Positions 1 through 8,690 are shown, numbered from the stretch's first letter. The stretch: DNA of 39,384 nt from an uncultured Schlesneria sp. (GCA_903904835.1 CAIVEI010000055.1:1-39384), one strand, 5' to 3'. The notes: generated by a model not told the origin, from the letters alone. Numbers and translations: made by a program.

Positions 1-128
1 AGCACGGTTTCACCGACGAACCGATCAGCGGCTGCCCCACCGGAATCGGCGGATCAAGCAATCCGAAGGAAGTTTCCACCATCGTCCAAGCCGTCGTCGC
101 CGAACTAAAACGCCGAGGTTTGGCCTAA
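1..128 (+). CDS. C-terminal end of an unidentified protein (5' truncated)
   Basis: The third forward frame is open from the window edge to a TAA at 126-128 and gives about 41 residues ending in [12 protein letters not shown]. The segment contains [10 protein letters not shown] followed by an amphipathic helix that reads like a normal protein C-terminus. Codon use matches the neighbours. I do not recognise the family from this short tail, and the start lies outside the window. Confidence 0.6.
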   Translation, partial: HGFTDEPISGCPTGIGGSSNPKEVSTIVQAVVAELKRRGLA

Positions 129-150
129 CTTTTTAACGCGCGTCGGACGA

Positions 151-276
151 CGGGATTAGAATAGAAAATCGTTCGCGCGTTGATCGAGGCGAGCTGTCCG
201 GGATAGCCGTTTTATCCGTGTGGTGGGATCACGGGGTCAGAATAGTGATATCGTTCGCGCGTTAACCGAGGCGAGC
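151..276. repeat. Imperfect direct repeat, two copies of about 45 bp
   Basis: Copies at 151-194 and 232-276 share an AGAATAG block, then TCGTTCGCGCGTT and CGAGGCGAGC, with a few substitutions and one indel. An inverted partner of the CGCGCGTTAA core (256-265) lies at 133-142. A 6-bp hairpin (CCGAGG 276-281 with CCTCGG 291-296) follows the second copy. The gap 129-432 holds no convincing gene. The repeats could be a local duplication, a regulator site pair or a degenerate mobile palindrome; function unknown. Confidence 0.6.
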
Positions 277-432
277 CGAGGTGAGTCAGCCCTCGGACTC
301 TTCTAGTATTCTCTGCTCTTGAGGAATTTGACCTCGGAAGTGTCAAAAAAAATCCTTGGGTTTATGGAGCGGAAGCTCCTGGCAAACCGCTTGCAGCGGC
401 TCATGACTACTTTCTGCCGCTTCGGCCCACCC

Positions 433-2481
433 TCACTTATTCGTGTCTGCATCCTTTAAAAAGTTCCGAATCGCTTGCTCAACGGCGTCTGTCTTTTCGA
501 GTTCTTTGGCCAGATGAAAGCTGAATTGACGTATCCGTTCTTCGGCATCGGACAAGCCAAGCAGGATCAGTTTTTCGGCCGACTTGGCCCTTCCATGAAC
601 GCCTTGGAGTAACGCAATACGAAGACTTGGCGAACCGGTGGGATAATACTTTTCCAATTCCACAGCGACTTCTCGTTCAGGGAATTCGCGAATTAACCCG
701 GTCAAGTCGTGTTGAACAACCTCATCCTTTGGGTAGGCTTCGATGAGCATCGGAAGAGTACTCAAGTCATCACTTCCGATGGCTGCCAGCGCCCAATAGG
801 CCGCGCGGCGTAATTGCCAGTCGTTTGAGGTTGTTAACTTTTTCAGGTGGGGAATGGCCGATTTGGCCGACTTGGCGACAGCGTACAATGCGTTTGCCGC
901 TTGCAGTTGAATGATGGGATCCTCGTCAAGGATTGCGGCTTCGAGTTTTGAGATCGTTTTGGCATCCGCGTCATTGATCTCGCCTCGTAGAATCCCCTCC
1001 CATTTTACCGTCGGGTACGACGACAACTGCACCAGGATCTGGTTGAAGTTAAGCGGCAGTTCGGCACCTCGGTGTCGAACCTCAAGTGGCGTTGCGATAA
1101 CGAGTTTACCATCCTCAACAAGATAACTCAGTTTGAATGGATGGAGAAGCAGTATTACGACGTCTTTCAGAGATTGGTTTTTTGAATTGAGCGTCACCCC
1201 TTTGGTATCGAGATCTTTATGGAATTCCTTTGCCCCCTCGCTGAGTTCGATCTTAATGTGATGAAGGTCCTCGAGGTAATCGAGCACATCGCGAATTGGC
1301 ATGTTAGTAACCTGTAACATGGACATGTCATTCAGAGCGCCACGGGCATCGTTGAATCCTTGGTCGAATTCGTCTGGCATGTGTGGGGCGGATTTGCCCG
1401 GCCACGCTCGCATGTTTTCCTCAAGAGTCGCCGCTTCAATTTTAACCGTTGTGTCACGGCTCGATACGAGCGAGACATTCTTGAAAGTCACCTTATGTCG
1501 AAAAGGTCGAAGCTTGTATTCGACTCGCGCAACTGGCTTCGGTTGGTCCTGAAATGTGGCCGTGAACGGGTAATAATTGGTCGTGGATGGGTATCGCGGC
1601 GAATGAATATTGCAGGGCACAGGGTCACCATCCTGATCAAACCCTTCGATTCTATAGTCAATGATCGGTCCCCAGGAATCGGCAAGCGGATTGAACCAGA
1701 AACTGGTGCGTTGATAGCCATCTTTGAAGCGGCGCAGTTGAAATTCCTCGTACAGGAAACCATAACCGTCAGGCGGTTCAATCGCATTAATGGGTTTAGC
1801 ATCGGGACTCAGTTTCTGGATTGGCCCCCATTCCTCGTGAGCCAACGCGATCACCACGTCCGTAGTTCGTGTTGCGGTTGCCCCTATGTCAGTCAGTCTG
1901 AGAACCACGGATTCCTTAGCAGAATCTTTTCCCTCATCGATAAAACCGCCGCCACGACTCGTCGCACCCCAGAGCGAATGCGGATGTTCGAGTCCTTCAA
2001 TCCGAATGAGAAACTCGCGAATTAGTTCGCTGCCACGTGTTGCGCGTAATGAGACTTTCTTTCCGGCGGGAGCCGCAGGAGCGACTTCCAACGGCGTACC
2101 GTCAGGCCGCCACCACCGATGCTGTGCGGCATTCTCCAGCTTGGAATCATCAGTCTCTTCGGTAAATACCGGCGTCGTCACAGCGTTTAACTCAACGCTC
2201 AGTTTCGGCGTCAGTTGTACGATGTACCTCTTTGAATCGATCTGCTTTCCGCCATCATTCTTTGGCGGCTGAGTATCAGTTTTCTTTTGCGGCTGCGTTT
2301 GATCGGCACAAAGCCGTGAATCCGAACTGATCGCGAACAGAATCAGGCTGCCGAAAATCATCCTGACGATTAAGGGTACTGGTCCGGGAAACCTCTCGAA
2401 AGCATTCCGTTTCGGTTGAAGAAAGCCTGATATCATGCTGTGAACTCGTTGATCCAGATTGCCATCTGTTGAAGATCTCAT
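433..2481 (-). CDS. Secreted protein with STN-like domain and C-terminal HEAT repeats
   Basis: This is an exported protein of about 682 residues. A hydrophobic segment (about residues 36-55, IFGSLILFAISS) followed by an Ala-Asp junction looks like a signal peptide. The real start could be the Met at about residue 41, just before it. The middle part (roughly 80-380) is unassigned beta-rich sequence. Residues of about 385-465 (MPIRDVLDYLEDLHHIKIEL to GKLVIATPLE) resemble the secretin/TonB short N-terminal (STN) domain seen in many planctomycete exported proteins. From about 505 to the end there are helical HEAT-type repeats (for example QLRRAAYWALAAIG and LQLQAANALYAVAK-like units). Such repeats usually bind proteins. 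No catalytic motif is seen. It is divergent from the methyltransferase gene at 2735. The fold assignment is an inference and the role is unknown. Confidence 0.75.
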   Translation of the reverse strand: MRSSTDGNLDQRVHSMISGFLQPKRNAFERFPGPVPLIVRMIFGSLILFAISSDSRLCADQTQPQKKTDTQPPKNDGGKQIDSKRYIVQLTPKLSVELNAVTTPVFTEETDDSKLENAAQHRWWRPDGTPLEVAPAAPAGKKVSLRATRGSELIREFLIRIEGLEHPHSLWGATSRGGGFIDEGKDSAKESVVLRLTDIGATATRTTDVVIALAHEEWGPIQKLSPDAKPINAIEPPDGYGFLYEEFQLRRFKDGYQRTSFWFNPLADSWGPIIDYRIEGFDQDGDPVPCNIHSPRYPSTTNYYPFTATFQDQPKPVARVEYKLRPFRHKVTFKNVSLVSSRDTTVKIEAATLEENMRAWPGKSAPHMPDEFDQGFNDARGALNDMSMLQVTNMPIRDVLDYLEDLHHIKIELSEGAKEFHKDLDTKGVTLNSKNQSLKDVVILLLHPFKLSYLVEDGKLVIATPLEVRHRGAELPLNFNQILVQLSSYPTVKWEGILRGEINDADAKTISKLEAAILDEDPIIQLQAANALYAVAKSAKSAIPHLKKLTTSNDWQLRRAAYWALAAIGSDDLSTLPMLIEAYPKDEVVQHDLTGLIREFPEREVAVELEKYYPTGSPSLRIALLQGVHGRAKSAEKLILLGLSDAEERIRQFSFHLAKELEKTDAVEQAIRNFLKDADTNK

Positions 2482-2734
2482 GGCTTTTTCCCTTAGAATT
2501 CGTCAAATAATGGACGGGAATCACAGGCTAACGCTTCCGGTGTCGCGTAGCAAACTTTTCGTCACGTCATCGGAGTGCAGCGAAGTGTTGTCACGTGCGA
2601 ACGAGTGCGGCTGAGAGTCGAGAATGCTTTCATCCTGCGATCCCCAGCGTGTCGCTTGCGTTCGTCATTCGGGTAACGAGAGAATCCCGTATCATGACAT
2701 CCAGAAAGCCCAAAAAACTTCGAGGATCGACAAC

Positions 2735-3478
2735 GTGCAATTGGGAGATTTTACTGAGCAAGCCGATGCCTATCGACGGTCTCGCCCCGCCTACCCTGAT
2801 GAACTGATCGATATGCTCGTCGCCGATGCTGGTCTCGCTCTCGGCGATGCTGTGGCAGATTTCGGTGCCGGAACGGGCATCATGACTCGCATGCTGATCG
2901 AACGCGGGTTTGTTGTTTCGGCGATTGAACCGAATGATTCAATGCGGTCGCAGGCAGAAGTAACTGAGGCGCATTGGGTAGCAGGCACGTTCGAACAAAG
3001 CTTATTGGAGACCGCTTCTCAGCAGTGGGCGATTGCGGCCCAGGCGTTTCACTGGGCCGATCCCTTGCGAGCGTTGCCGGAAATTCGTCGAGTCTTACAG
3101 CCAGGCTGCCTATTCACGGTGTTGTGGAATAATCGATCCAAAGCCGCAGATGACACCGTGAGTTGGACCGATGCGGCGATAAGGCGACAAATTCCAGAAT
3201 TTGATGAAGCCTACCGCAATCGCCCGTGGAAAGAGATTTTGGAATCAAGCGGTGACTTCACTTTTGTGACTCAGCGAACCGTCAGTCACACAATTCCCAT
3301 GTCCCGCGAACGGTTTCTACATCTTTGGAAAAGTCACAACCGACTGAATACGATCGCAGGCCCGATTCGGTTTGCAGCCTTTTTTGAAGAGCTCTCCGAT
3401 CACCTCGACCAGCTTCCGATTGATTTGATCAATGTTCGTTACGATTGTGAATCGTGGTCCGCGCGCCGAAACGATTGA
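2735..3478 (+). CDS. Class I SAM-dependent methyltransferase (Methyltransf_11-like)
   Basis: Motif I (VADFGAGTGIMTRML) binds S-adenosylmethionine, and an acidic residue follows at the end of strand 2 (AIEPNDSM). The segment QADAYRRSRPAYPDEL at the start is typical of small-molecule methyltransferases in this group, and QAFHWADP is the usual post-II/IV region. I place the start at the GTG at 2735: GAGGA at 2722-2726 lies 8 nt upstream, and the homologous part begins just after it. The longer reading from 2624 adds 37 residues that look like untranslated sequence. This gives 247 residues, a normal length. The substrate is unknown; ubiquinone/menaquinone-type C-methylation should not be assumed. 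Confidence 0.85.
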   Translation: MQLGDFTEQADAYRRSRPAYPDELIDMLVADAGLALGDAVADFGAGTGIMTRMLIERGFVVSAIEPNDSMRSQAEVTEAHWVAGTFEQSLLETASQQWAIAAQAFHWADPLRALPEIRRVLQPGCLFTVLWNNRSKAADDTVSWTDAAIRRQIPEFDEAYRNRPWKEILESSGDFTFVTQRTVSHTIPMSRERFLHLWKSHNRLNTIAGPIRFAAFFEELSDHLDQLPIDLINVRYDCESWSARRND

Positions 3479-3500
3479 ATCGGCGTCAATAAACGAGCTC

Positions 3501-3563
3501 GTAGCATGGGCTTTAGCCCGTGTGACGTGAGAAATAACTGGCACGGGCTGAAGCCCATGCTAC
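3501..3563. repeat. Dispersed palindromic repeat (long inverted pair)
   Basis: Two 22-nt arms, 3501-3522 and 3542-3563, are inverted copies of each other with one mismatch and a 19-nt spacer. Each arm is itself a palindrome around GGGCTKWAGCCC. The same 22-mer recurs at 18767-18788. The element lies between converging genes and could form a strong hairpin in either transcript, so it may also act as a bidirectional terminator. REP-like behaviour is inferred. Confidence 0.85.
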
Positions 3564-3573
3564 AGCAAGCAAT

Positions 3574-3843
3574 TTACGGGTGAAAAAGCTTGTAGGTCTT
3601 ATATCCGCCGCCGATGTTCGCTTGGTTGAAACCTGATTGCATAAGAATTCGCGTCGCCAGATAACCTCGCTGTCCGACCCGACAATAAACGACGATCTGC
3701 CCGTCACGGGAGAATTCGTTGAGCCGCTTACGGAGGTCATCCACAGGAATGTTCACAGCGCCCGGGATCGCTCCTTGAGAAAACTCTTGCGGTGCGCGGA
3801 CATCGACGAGGAACGCAGACTTTTGTGTGAAATCGCAACCAAA
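3574..3843 (-). pseudogene. Rhodanese domain without a usable start (probable gene remnant)
   Basis: The minus frame encodes a nearly complete rhodanese core: FLVDVRAPQEFSQGAIPGAV, then the active-site loop CRVGQR (Cys followed by GxR) and a C-terminal GGYKTY. This pattern matches rhodanese domains at the end of CoA-disulfide reductases and similar sulfur carriers. The frame is open only from 3942. Between that stop and the domain there is no ATG, GTG or TTG; the first GTG (3756) would remove the first half of the fold. The residues before the domain do not look like a rhodanese N-terminus. It sits 57 nt downstream of ribBA on the same strand. I read it as the surviving 3' end of a larger gene, although a non-canonical start (CTG or ATT near 3890) cannot be excluded. 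Confidence 0.7.
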
Positions 3844-3899
3844 GTTCCGTTCGGTTGTTTCGCAGATTTCTCTCGCAATTTGGATTGCAGCCGTCAGAA

Positions 3900-5159
3900 T
3901 TATTCCGCTGAAGTCGTACCACCTGGAAAAGTATGGCCGAGCTTATCTCGCTTAGTGGCAAGATAGAATTCTCGCTGTTTTTCCGGCGGAGCGATGATCG
4001 GGATCTGTTCCACAACTTTCAGATCGAAGCCTGGAAAAGCGTTGAGCTTTTGCGGGTTATTGGTCAGAAGTCTGACCGATGATAAGCCCAGGTCCTTCAG
4101 GATCTGCAGGCCAACGCCATAGTCTCGCGAGTCCGCTTTGAAGCCAAGTTTGTGATTGGCTTCCACAGTGTCGTAGCCCTGATCCTGCAACTGATAGGCC
4201 TTGAGTTTTGCCAGGAGTCCGATCCCGCGTCCTTCCTGTGGCAGGTAGATTACTGCACCGGTCCCTTCTTCATTAATCATCCGCATCGCCATATGCAGTT
4301 GATCGCCGCAGTCGCAGCGCAGCGAATCGAGGACGTCTCCCGTGAAACACGAAGAATGGACTCGAACTAAAGGTGCCGCTACGGAACTGAGATCGCCCCA
4401 GACAATCGCCAGCGGTTGCTGATCTTCGTATTGGACGCTGTAGGCGATGACTTTGAATTTCCCATAGTCACGGGTTTCAAAGGGGGTCTCGACTTCCCGT
4501 GTCACAAGCTGTTCTCGTCGTCGGCGATAACGAATGATCTGGTCGATCGAGATCAAAGGAATGTTATACCTCGTTGCCAGCTCACGAAGTTCATCAATTT
4601 CGGCCATCCCCCCGCCCTGCTCGCTGAGGATTTCAATCAAGACTCCCACCGGTTTCATGCCCGCGAGCCGCATCAAATCGACGGTCGCTTCCGTGTGGCC
4701 CGTTCGTCGCAACACACCACCATCTTTTGCGAGCAGTGGGTTGATGTGTCCGGGTCGAACAAAGTCAGCAGCAGTGCTCGTCGGATCGCTCATTGCCAGG
4801 ATGGTCTTCGCTCGATTGTCAGCACTGACCCCACTTCCCGCGTCGCGGTGATCGACGGGCGTCATGAACAATGTCTGATTCGGAGCCGTATTCCGCTGAG
4901 TGTCGACGATGGGAGTCAATCCGAGCCGATCCGCCGTTTCCTGCAATAACGGGACACATAATACTCCTGCACCGTATCTCAGCATAAAGCTGATCATTTC
5001 CGGTGTCACTGATTCTGCCGCACAAACGAAGTCTCCTTCGTTCTCTCGCTCTTTCGCGTCAATCACAACCACCATCCGCCCTGCCTTCAGCGCATCCAGT
5101 GCTTCATCCATCGTCGACAGAGGGTCAGAAGTTGTCGGGGGTTCAATCATAGTTGACAT
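3900..5159 (-). CDS. ribBA: Bifunctional DHBP synthase / GTP cyclohydrolase II
   Basis: The protein catalyses two entry steps of riboflavin synthesis. Residues of about 15-215 form 3,4-dihydroxy-2-butanone-4-phosphate synthase, which makes the four-carbon unit from ribulose 5-phosphate: the metal and acid loop ERENEGD is at 37-43 and GHTEA at 154-158. Residues of about 220-405 form GTP cyclohydrolase II, with zinc ligands C271, C282 and C284 in the C-x10-C-x-C pattern, then PQEGRGIGL and a LTNNPQK loop. The length of 419 is normal for the fusion. The ATG at 5159 has no clear Shine-Dalgarno sequence, and a strong hairpin ends only 17 nt upstream. No FMN riboswitch (RFN element) is visible in the 98-nt gap before it. 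Confidence 0.97.
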   Translation of the reverse strand: MSTMIEPPTTSDPLSTMDEALDALKAGRMVVVIDAKERENEGDFVCAAESVTPEMISFMLRYGAGVLCVPLLQETADRLGLTPIVDTQRNTAPNQTLFMTPVDHRDAGSGVSADNRAKTILAMSDPTSTAADFVRPGHINPLLAKDGGVLRRTGHTEATVDLMRLAGMKPVGVLIEILSEQGGGMAEIDELRELATRYNIPLISIDQIIRYRRRREQLVTREVETPFETRDYGKFKVIAYSVQYEDQQPLAIVWGDLSSVAAPLVRVHSSCFTGDVLDSLRCDCGDQLHMAMRMINEEGTGAVIYLPQEGRGIGLLAKLKAYQLQDQGYDTVEANHKLGFKADSRDYGVGLQILKDLGLSSVRLLTNNPQKLNAFPGFDLKVVEQIPIIAPPEKQREFYLATKRDKLGHTFPGGTTSAE

Positions 5160-5165
5160 TCGCCA

Positions 5166-5218
5166 TTAAAAATCGAGACGCAAATCCTCACAATCAAAGG
5201 ATTGTAGGGACTTGCGTC
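5166..5218 (-). terminator. Strong hairpin with U-run between the PQQ gene and ribBA
   Basis: On the minus strand 5218-5177 folds into a 19-position stem with two mismatches and one G-U pair (GACGCAA with TTGCGTC outside, ACAATC with GATTGT inside) and a 4-nt loop. Five U residues follow (5172-5168). It fits a Rho-independent terminator for the PQQ-propeller gene that stops at 5258. Its end is only about 10-17 nt from the ribBA ATG, so it may also act as an attenuator or mask the ribBA start. Confidence 0.75.
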
Positions 5219-5257
5219 AACGATGCGCAGCAATTATCGGAAATCCTGATCCAGGCG

Positions 5258-6571
5258 TTACTTTGCGAGATCGACGCAGATCAGTTCTTTATCGTTGCGA
5301 ACGTACATTCGCTTGTTGGCAAATGCCGGAGCACACCAGACCACGTCGACGCCGAATGCGTTATTCGTTGGATCAATCACGTGGGCGCGAGACAGTTCGG
5401 TAAAGCCCTTTGGTGTCAACTGGCCGATGATCAAATCGCCGGTTTGGGCGAACATCCAGAACTTGTCGGTTGATCCCGAACGAGTCAGAAATACCGTGCC
5501 GCTGTTGATCTTTCGTTCGCTGAGCGGTTTTGGAGTTGACCATACGATTTCTCCGCTGGGGATATCGATGCACCGCAGTTCACCACCCTGATCATATCCA
5601 TAGACTTTGCCATCCATCAAAAACGGCTGGACATTGATCGACGAAATTCCCTTCTTGGCCTGATCGCGCCAGAGCGTTTTTGCTGCCGGCTTATCCGATG
5701 CAAGTTCAATCATGATATTCTTGTTGTTATAGCCGCCGACAAACAGATAGTTTCCCAAGTGAATCGGGGTCATGATGATCGAACCATTATCCGCTTTATA
5801 ATCGACGGACCAGTACTGTTTGCCGGTGTCCGGATTAACCGCATAGATGGCATCCGGGCTGCACAGCACCAGTTGTCGCACACCCGCCTGCTGAATAATC
5901 AGCGGCGGCGAATAGCCCTGTTCCGTCGCTGTTCCGGTTCGCCAGATCTCATCGCCATTTTCTTTGTTTAGCGCGACACAGTGTGAACCTTCGCCCCCCG
6001 CAATGACGATCAGCTTATTTCCATCGATCAGCGGTTGGCTGCTGTAACCCCACAGAGCCGCTTTCGTGTTGTAAACCTGCTTCAGATTTTTTTCCCAGAC
6101 TTTTTTGCCCGATGTCGCGTCGAGGCAGTAAAGTTGTCCTTCTGCCAGTTGAGCATAGACCTTGCCGTTATCAACGATTGGCGTACTTCGAGGACCGGCC
6201 GGGTACGAAATCGTGTAGGTTTCGGGATGTGGGACTGACCAGATCTCTTTACCGGTCTTTTCGTCCAGACAGAGAACTCGTTCGGTTCCCGTCGAAGCCT
6301 TACGTTCGAAGTTGCCAACCTTCACTTCGTCCTTCGTGTCATAATCGGTGACATAAACTTTGCCAGCGGCGACCGCTGGACCCGAGTACCCACCAGCGAC
6401 AGGAGCTCGCCAGACGATTTTCGGATCTTTCGGAAGCGTATCAACGACTCCCGTCTCGCGCCATACGTTATCTCGTTTCAGTCCCATCCATTGAGGCCAA
6501 TCGTCGGCATGAACGACGGTGGTACCAAGAGTGGTGCCAAGAATTGTCAGACACAGGCAAATACGAAGCAT
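5258..6571 (-). CDS. Exported PQQ-like beta-propeller protein
   Basis: I start at the ATG at 6571, which gives 437 residues opening with a clean signal peptide (MLRICLCLTILGTTLGTTVV, then HADDWPQW). The longer upstream reading adds 22 residues with no export logic. The body has repeated propeller blades of the type GKVYVTDYD, LYCLDATSGKKVWEKNL, VALNKENGDEIWRTG and LRCIDIPSGEIVWSTP. These are typical of the PQQ-like/outer membrane assembly BamB-type fold that is abundant in planctomycetes. The residues needed for true quinoprotein dehydrogenase activity are not recognisable, so a binding or scaffolding role in the periplasm is more likely than catalysis. It lies 86 nt downstream of the aminotransferase gene on the same strand. 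Confidence 0.88.
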   Translation of the reverse strand: MLRICLCLTILGTTLGTTVVHADDWPQWMGLKRDNVWRETGVVDTLPKDPKIVWRAPVAGGYSGPAVAAGKVYVTDYDTKDEVKVGNFERKASTGTERVLCLDEKTGKEIWSVPHPETYTISYPAGPRSTPIVDNGKVYAQLAEGQLYCLDATSGKKVWEKNLKQVYNTKAALWGYSSQPLIDGNKLIVIAGGEGSHCVALNKENGDEIWRTGTATEQGYSPPLIIQQAGVRQLVLCSPDAIYAVNPDTGKQYWSVDYKADNGSIIMTPIHLGNYLFVGGYNNKNIMIELASDKPAAKTLWRDQAKKGISSINVQPFLMDGKVYGYDQGGELRCIDIPSGEIVWSTPKPLSERKINSGTVFLTRSGSTDKFWMFAQTGDLIIGQLTPKGFTELSRAHVIDPTNNAFGVDVVWCAPAFANKRMYVRNDKELICVDLAK

Positions 6572-6657
6572 GATTCGATTCCGTGAGTAATAAGGACATC
6601 CCTCGGGATGGTAGCATCCGTTGCCATCAGTCGTCACCCAAGATGATGAAAACTGCG

Positions 6658-7908
6658 TTAATACGAACTCAGTGCCACCAGAAGCCGGTCGACTTCCGAC
6701 AGCGTGTTATAGTGCATTAGCCCGACGCGCACGACACCTTGTGGTTCTAGTCCAAATGCCTCAGACACTTGCAATGCATAAAAATTGCCGTTCCCCACGA
6801 ACAATCCCAATTGTCCCAGTCGATCAGCAATTTCGATCGCAGTCAGCCTTTCATGAGTAAAGCTGACGGTCGGAGTTCGCTCGTTCAAGCGGTTGCGATC
6901 CCTCAGGCCAAGTATCTTGATTTGAGGAATCGCCTCCAGTCCTGTCAGCAGCGCCGAAACCAGTTCTCGTTCATAGCCGCCAATTGCAGAAAACGCTGAA
7001 CGCAAACAATCACGAAGCGATGCCGAAGAGGAACCAATTTGTCGACCCAAATCTCCAAGGTAATCGACAGCCGCTTTCGTCCCGGCGATCCCTTCGAAGT
7101 TTTGAGTCCCCGTCATCCAGCGACCTGGTAAGGACTCGGTCACAGGCCGCAGTTTGTAGGGTGTCAGCGATTTCAACAATGCGGGTCGCCCCCACAGAAC
7201 TCCAATATGCGGACCAAAGAACTTGTAGGCCGAGCAAGCAAGCCAGTCACAATTCCATCCGGTCACATCGGGAAGCGAATGCGGTGCATAATGAACGGCG
7301 TCAAGGAAGACCTGCGCTCCCACCGCGTGGGCCTGTCTGCACATTTCACCGACTGGATTCACCGTACCCACAATATTTGACGCACATCCAATCGCGACGA
7401 ATCGAGTCCGTGACGAGAGCTTCGATGAAAAATCTTGCAAATCGAGTGTGCAGTCGGTTTTGTGAAAATCGACGTAATGGACTGCTGCTCCAGCGTCTTT
7501 TGCCGCCAGGACCCAGGGAGTAACATTCCCGTCATGATCCAGTCGCGTGACGATGATTTCGTCTCCCGGCTTCCAGGACTTGCTGATCGCTCGACTGAGT
7601 GCAAATGTCAGCGTGGTCATGTTTGCACCGAAGACAACCGATTCCGGGTTTGGTGTCCCCAGGAATTCAGCCATCGTCGCGTGAGCCGATTCCAGCAGAG
7701 CATCGCTTTCGCGAGCGGTGGCATATTGTCCACCCCGATTGGCGTTGGTGTGTGCAAGGTAATGTCCGACCGCGTCAATCACTCGCTGTGGAACCTGACT
7801 TCCGCCTGGACCATCAAAAAACGCAACCGGCTGACCGGCCACAACACGTTTGAGTGCGGGGAACTGAGCGCGACACCAATCGACGGGGAACTCTGTCGAG
7901 GACTTCAT
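6658..7908 (-). CDS. Class V aminotransferase, cysteine desulfurase-like
   Basis: This is a PLP-dependent fold-type I enzyme of 416 residues. K229 in SAYKFFGPHIG is the Schiff-base lysine; D203 (FLDAVHY) pairs with the pyridine nitrogen and H125 (LDHDGN) stacks on the ring. The N-terminus (FFDGPGGSQVP, NANRGGQYATARESD) matches the subgroup often annotated as cysteine desulfurase-like, VC1184 type, rather than IscS/SufS. The region where SufS/IscS carry the mobile catalytic Cys loop has no obvious RxGxxC motif, so sulfur mobilisation is uncertain. No suf or isc partner lies nearby. The C-terminal FGLEPQGVVRVGLMHYNT is typical of the family. Confidence 0.88.
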   Translation of the reverse strand: MKSSTEFPVDWCRAQFPALKRVVAGQPVAFFDGPGGSQVPQRVIDAVGHYLAHTNANRGGQYATARESDALLESAHATMAEFLGTPNPESVVFGANMTTLTFALSRAISKSWKPGDEIIVTRLDHDGNVTPWVLAAKDAGAAVHYVDFHKTDCTLDLQDFSSKLSSRTRFVAIGCASNIVGTVNPVGEMCRQAHAVGAQVFLDAVHYAPHSLPDVTGWNCDWLACSAYKFFGPHIGVLWGRPALLKSLTPYKLRPVTESLPGRWMTGTQNFEGIAGTKAAVDYLGDLGRQIGSSSASLRDCLRSAFSAIGGYERELVSALLTGLEAIPQIKILGLRDRNRLNERTPTVSFTHERLTAIEIADRLGQLGLFVGNGNFYALQVSEAFGLEPQGVVRVGLMHYNTLSEVDRLLVALSSY

Positions 7909-8032
7909 CCATGTCTTCCGTAATCAAGTACGTTCATCGAATCATGTAACGGACGATAGTCTTCGGCTTCCAGATTTGCCACATTATCGGAAACACGATT
8001 TGTTCGAGTCCATTTCCGATGAGGATTTTCTG

Positions 8033-8680
8033 ATGGCGCCCCCCTCGATCATTTGTACCGTGGATCAAGGCTCGATCGGATTCGAGTATGGCCGACTTGA
8101 GGTATCGATCGTCTGTGCGGGGGACAGCCTGACGGGTTGGAATAACAATGGGCCGCATCGGTACTGGCCCTTTCCCACTTATCCGGACGAGTTGCAGAGA
8201 CTCTGTGTGCCGCTTGGTTTGCGAGTTGCGAATGGAGGAATCGCGGGTGAAGTCAGCGACAATGGGCCGAAGCAGGTTCAGGATTATCTGAAATTATTCC
8301 CCAATGCACGTTATTTCGTGATAGGGATGGGAACGAACGATCTCGCCGTCATCTCAGAAACAGCGACGGCAAGCCGCAAAATCATCGATAACCTGGACCA
8401 GATGGTGCAGGCCGTGTTGGATCTCGGGATGCAGGCGATTTTGTTCAACGTGCCGCATGTCAACGAGTCGGTGTTTCCAGATCATATGGTGGAAACAATT
8501 CGGGCCAAGCGCGAATATCACAATCCAAGGTTGAAAGCGTTCTGCGCCGAACGCGGTATTCCCCTGGCAGACGTCTGCTCACTGTTAAAGGACGATCACT
8601 TTGCAGACAGTTTGCACCCGAACACGGAAGGTGCCAAGCTCATTGCGACAACTGTTTATAATGTGCTGAAGACAATCTAG
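8033..8680 (+). CDS. SGNH/GDSL-family hydrolase
   Basis: The protein has 215 residues with the block pattern of SGNH esterases: GDSL at 30-33 (nucleophile S32), an oxyanion Gly in NGGIAGE (about 68-74), GTNDL at 100-104 (N102), and DSLHPN near the end, giving the catalytic Asp/His. I choose the ATG at 8033 because GAGGA at 8021-8025 sits 7 nt upstream. An upstream TTG at 7976 adds residues unlike the family. No signal peptide is evident, so it is probably cytoplasmic. Substrates in this family range from lipids to acetylated sugars and cannot be told from sequence. Confidence 0.88.
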   Translation: MAPPSIICTVDQGSIGFEYGRLEVSIVCAGDSLTGWNNNGPHRYWPFPTYPDELQRLCVPLGLRVANGGIAGEVSDNGPKQVQDYLKLFPNARYFVIGMGTNDLAVISETATASRKIIDNLDQMVQAVLDLGMQAILFNVPHVNESVFPDHMVETIRAKREYHNPRLKAFCAERGIPLADVCSLLKDDHFADSLHPNTEGAKLIATTVYNVLKTI

Positions 8681-8690
8681 TCTTAACGAA

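Noticed and set aside
1360-2025. Plus-strand open frame of 221 codons
   Set aside because: It lies opposite the STN/HEAT gene and its translation shows no family features.
5160-5257. FMN riboswitch before ribBA
   Set aside because: The gap is only 98 nt and consists mostly of one simple hairpin; the conserved multi-branched RFN core is not present.
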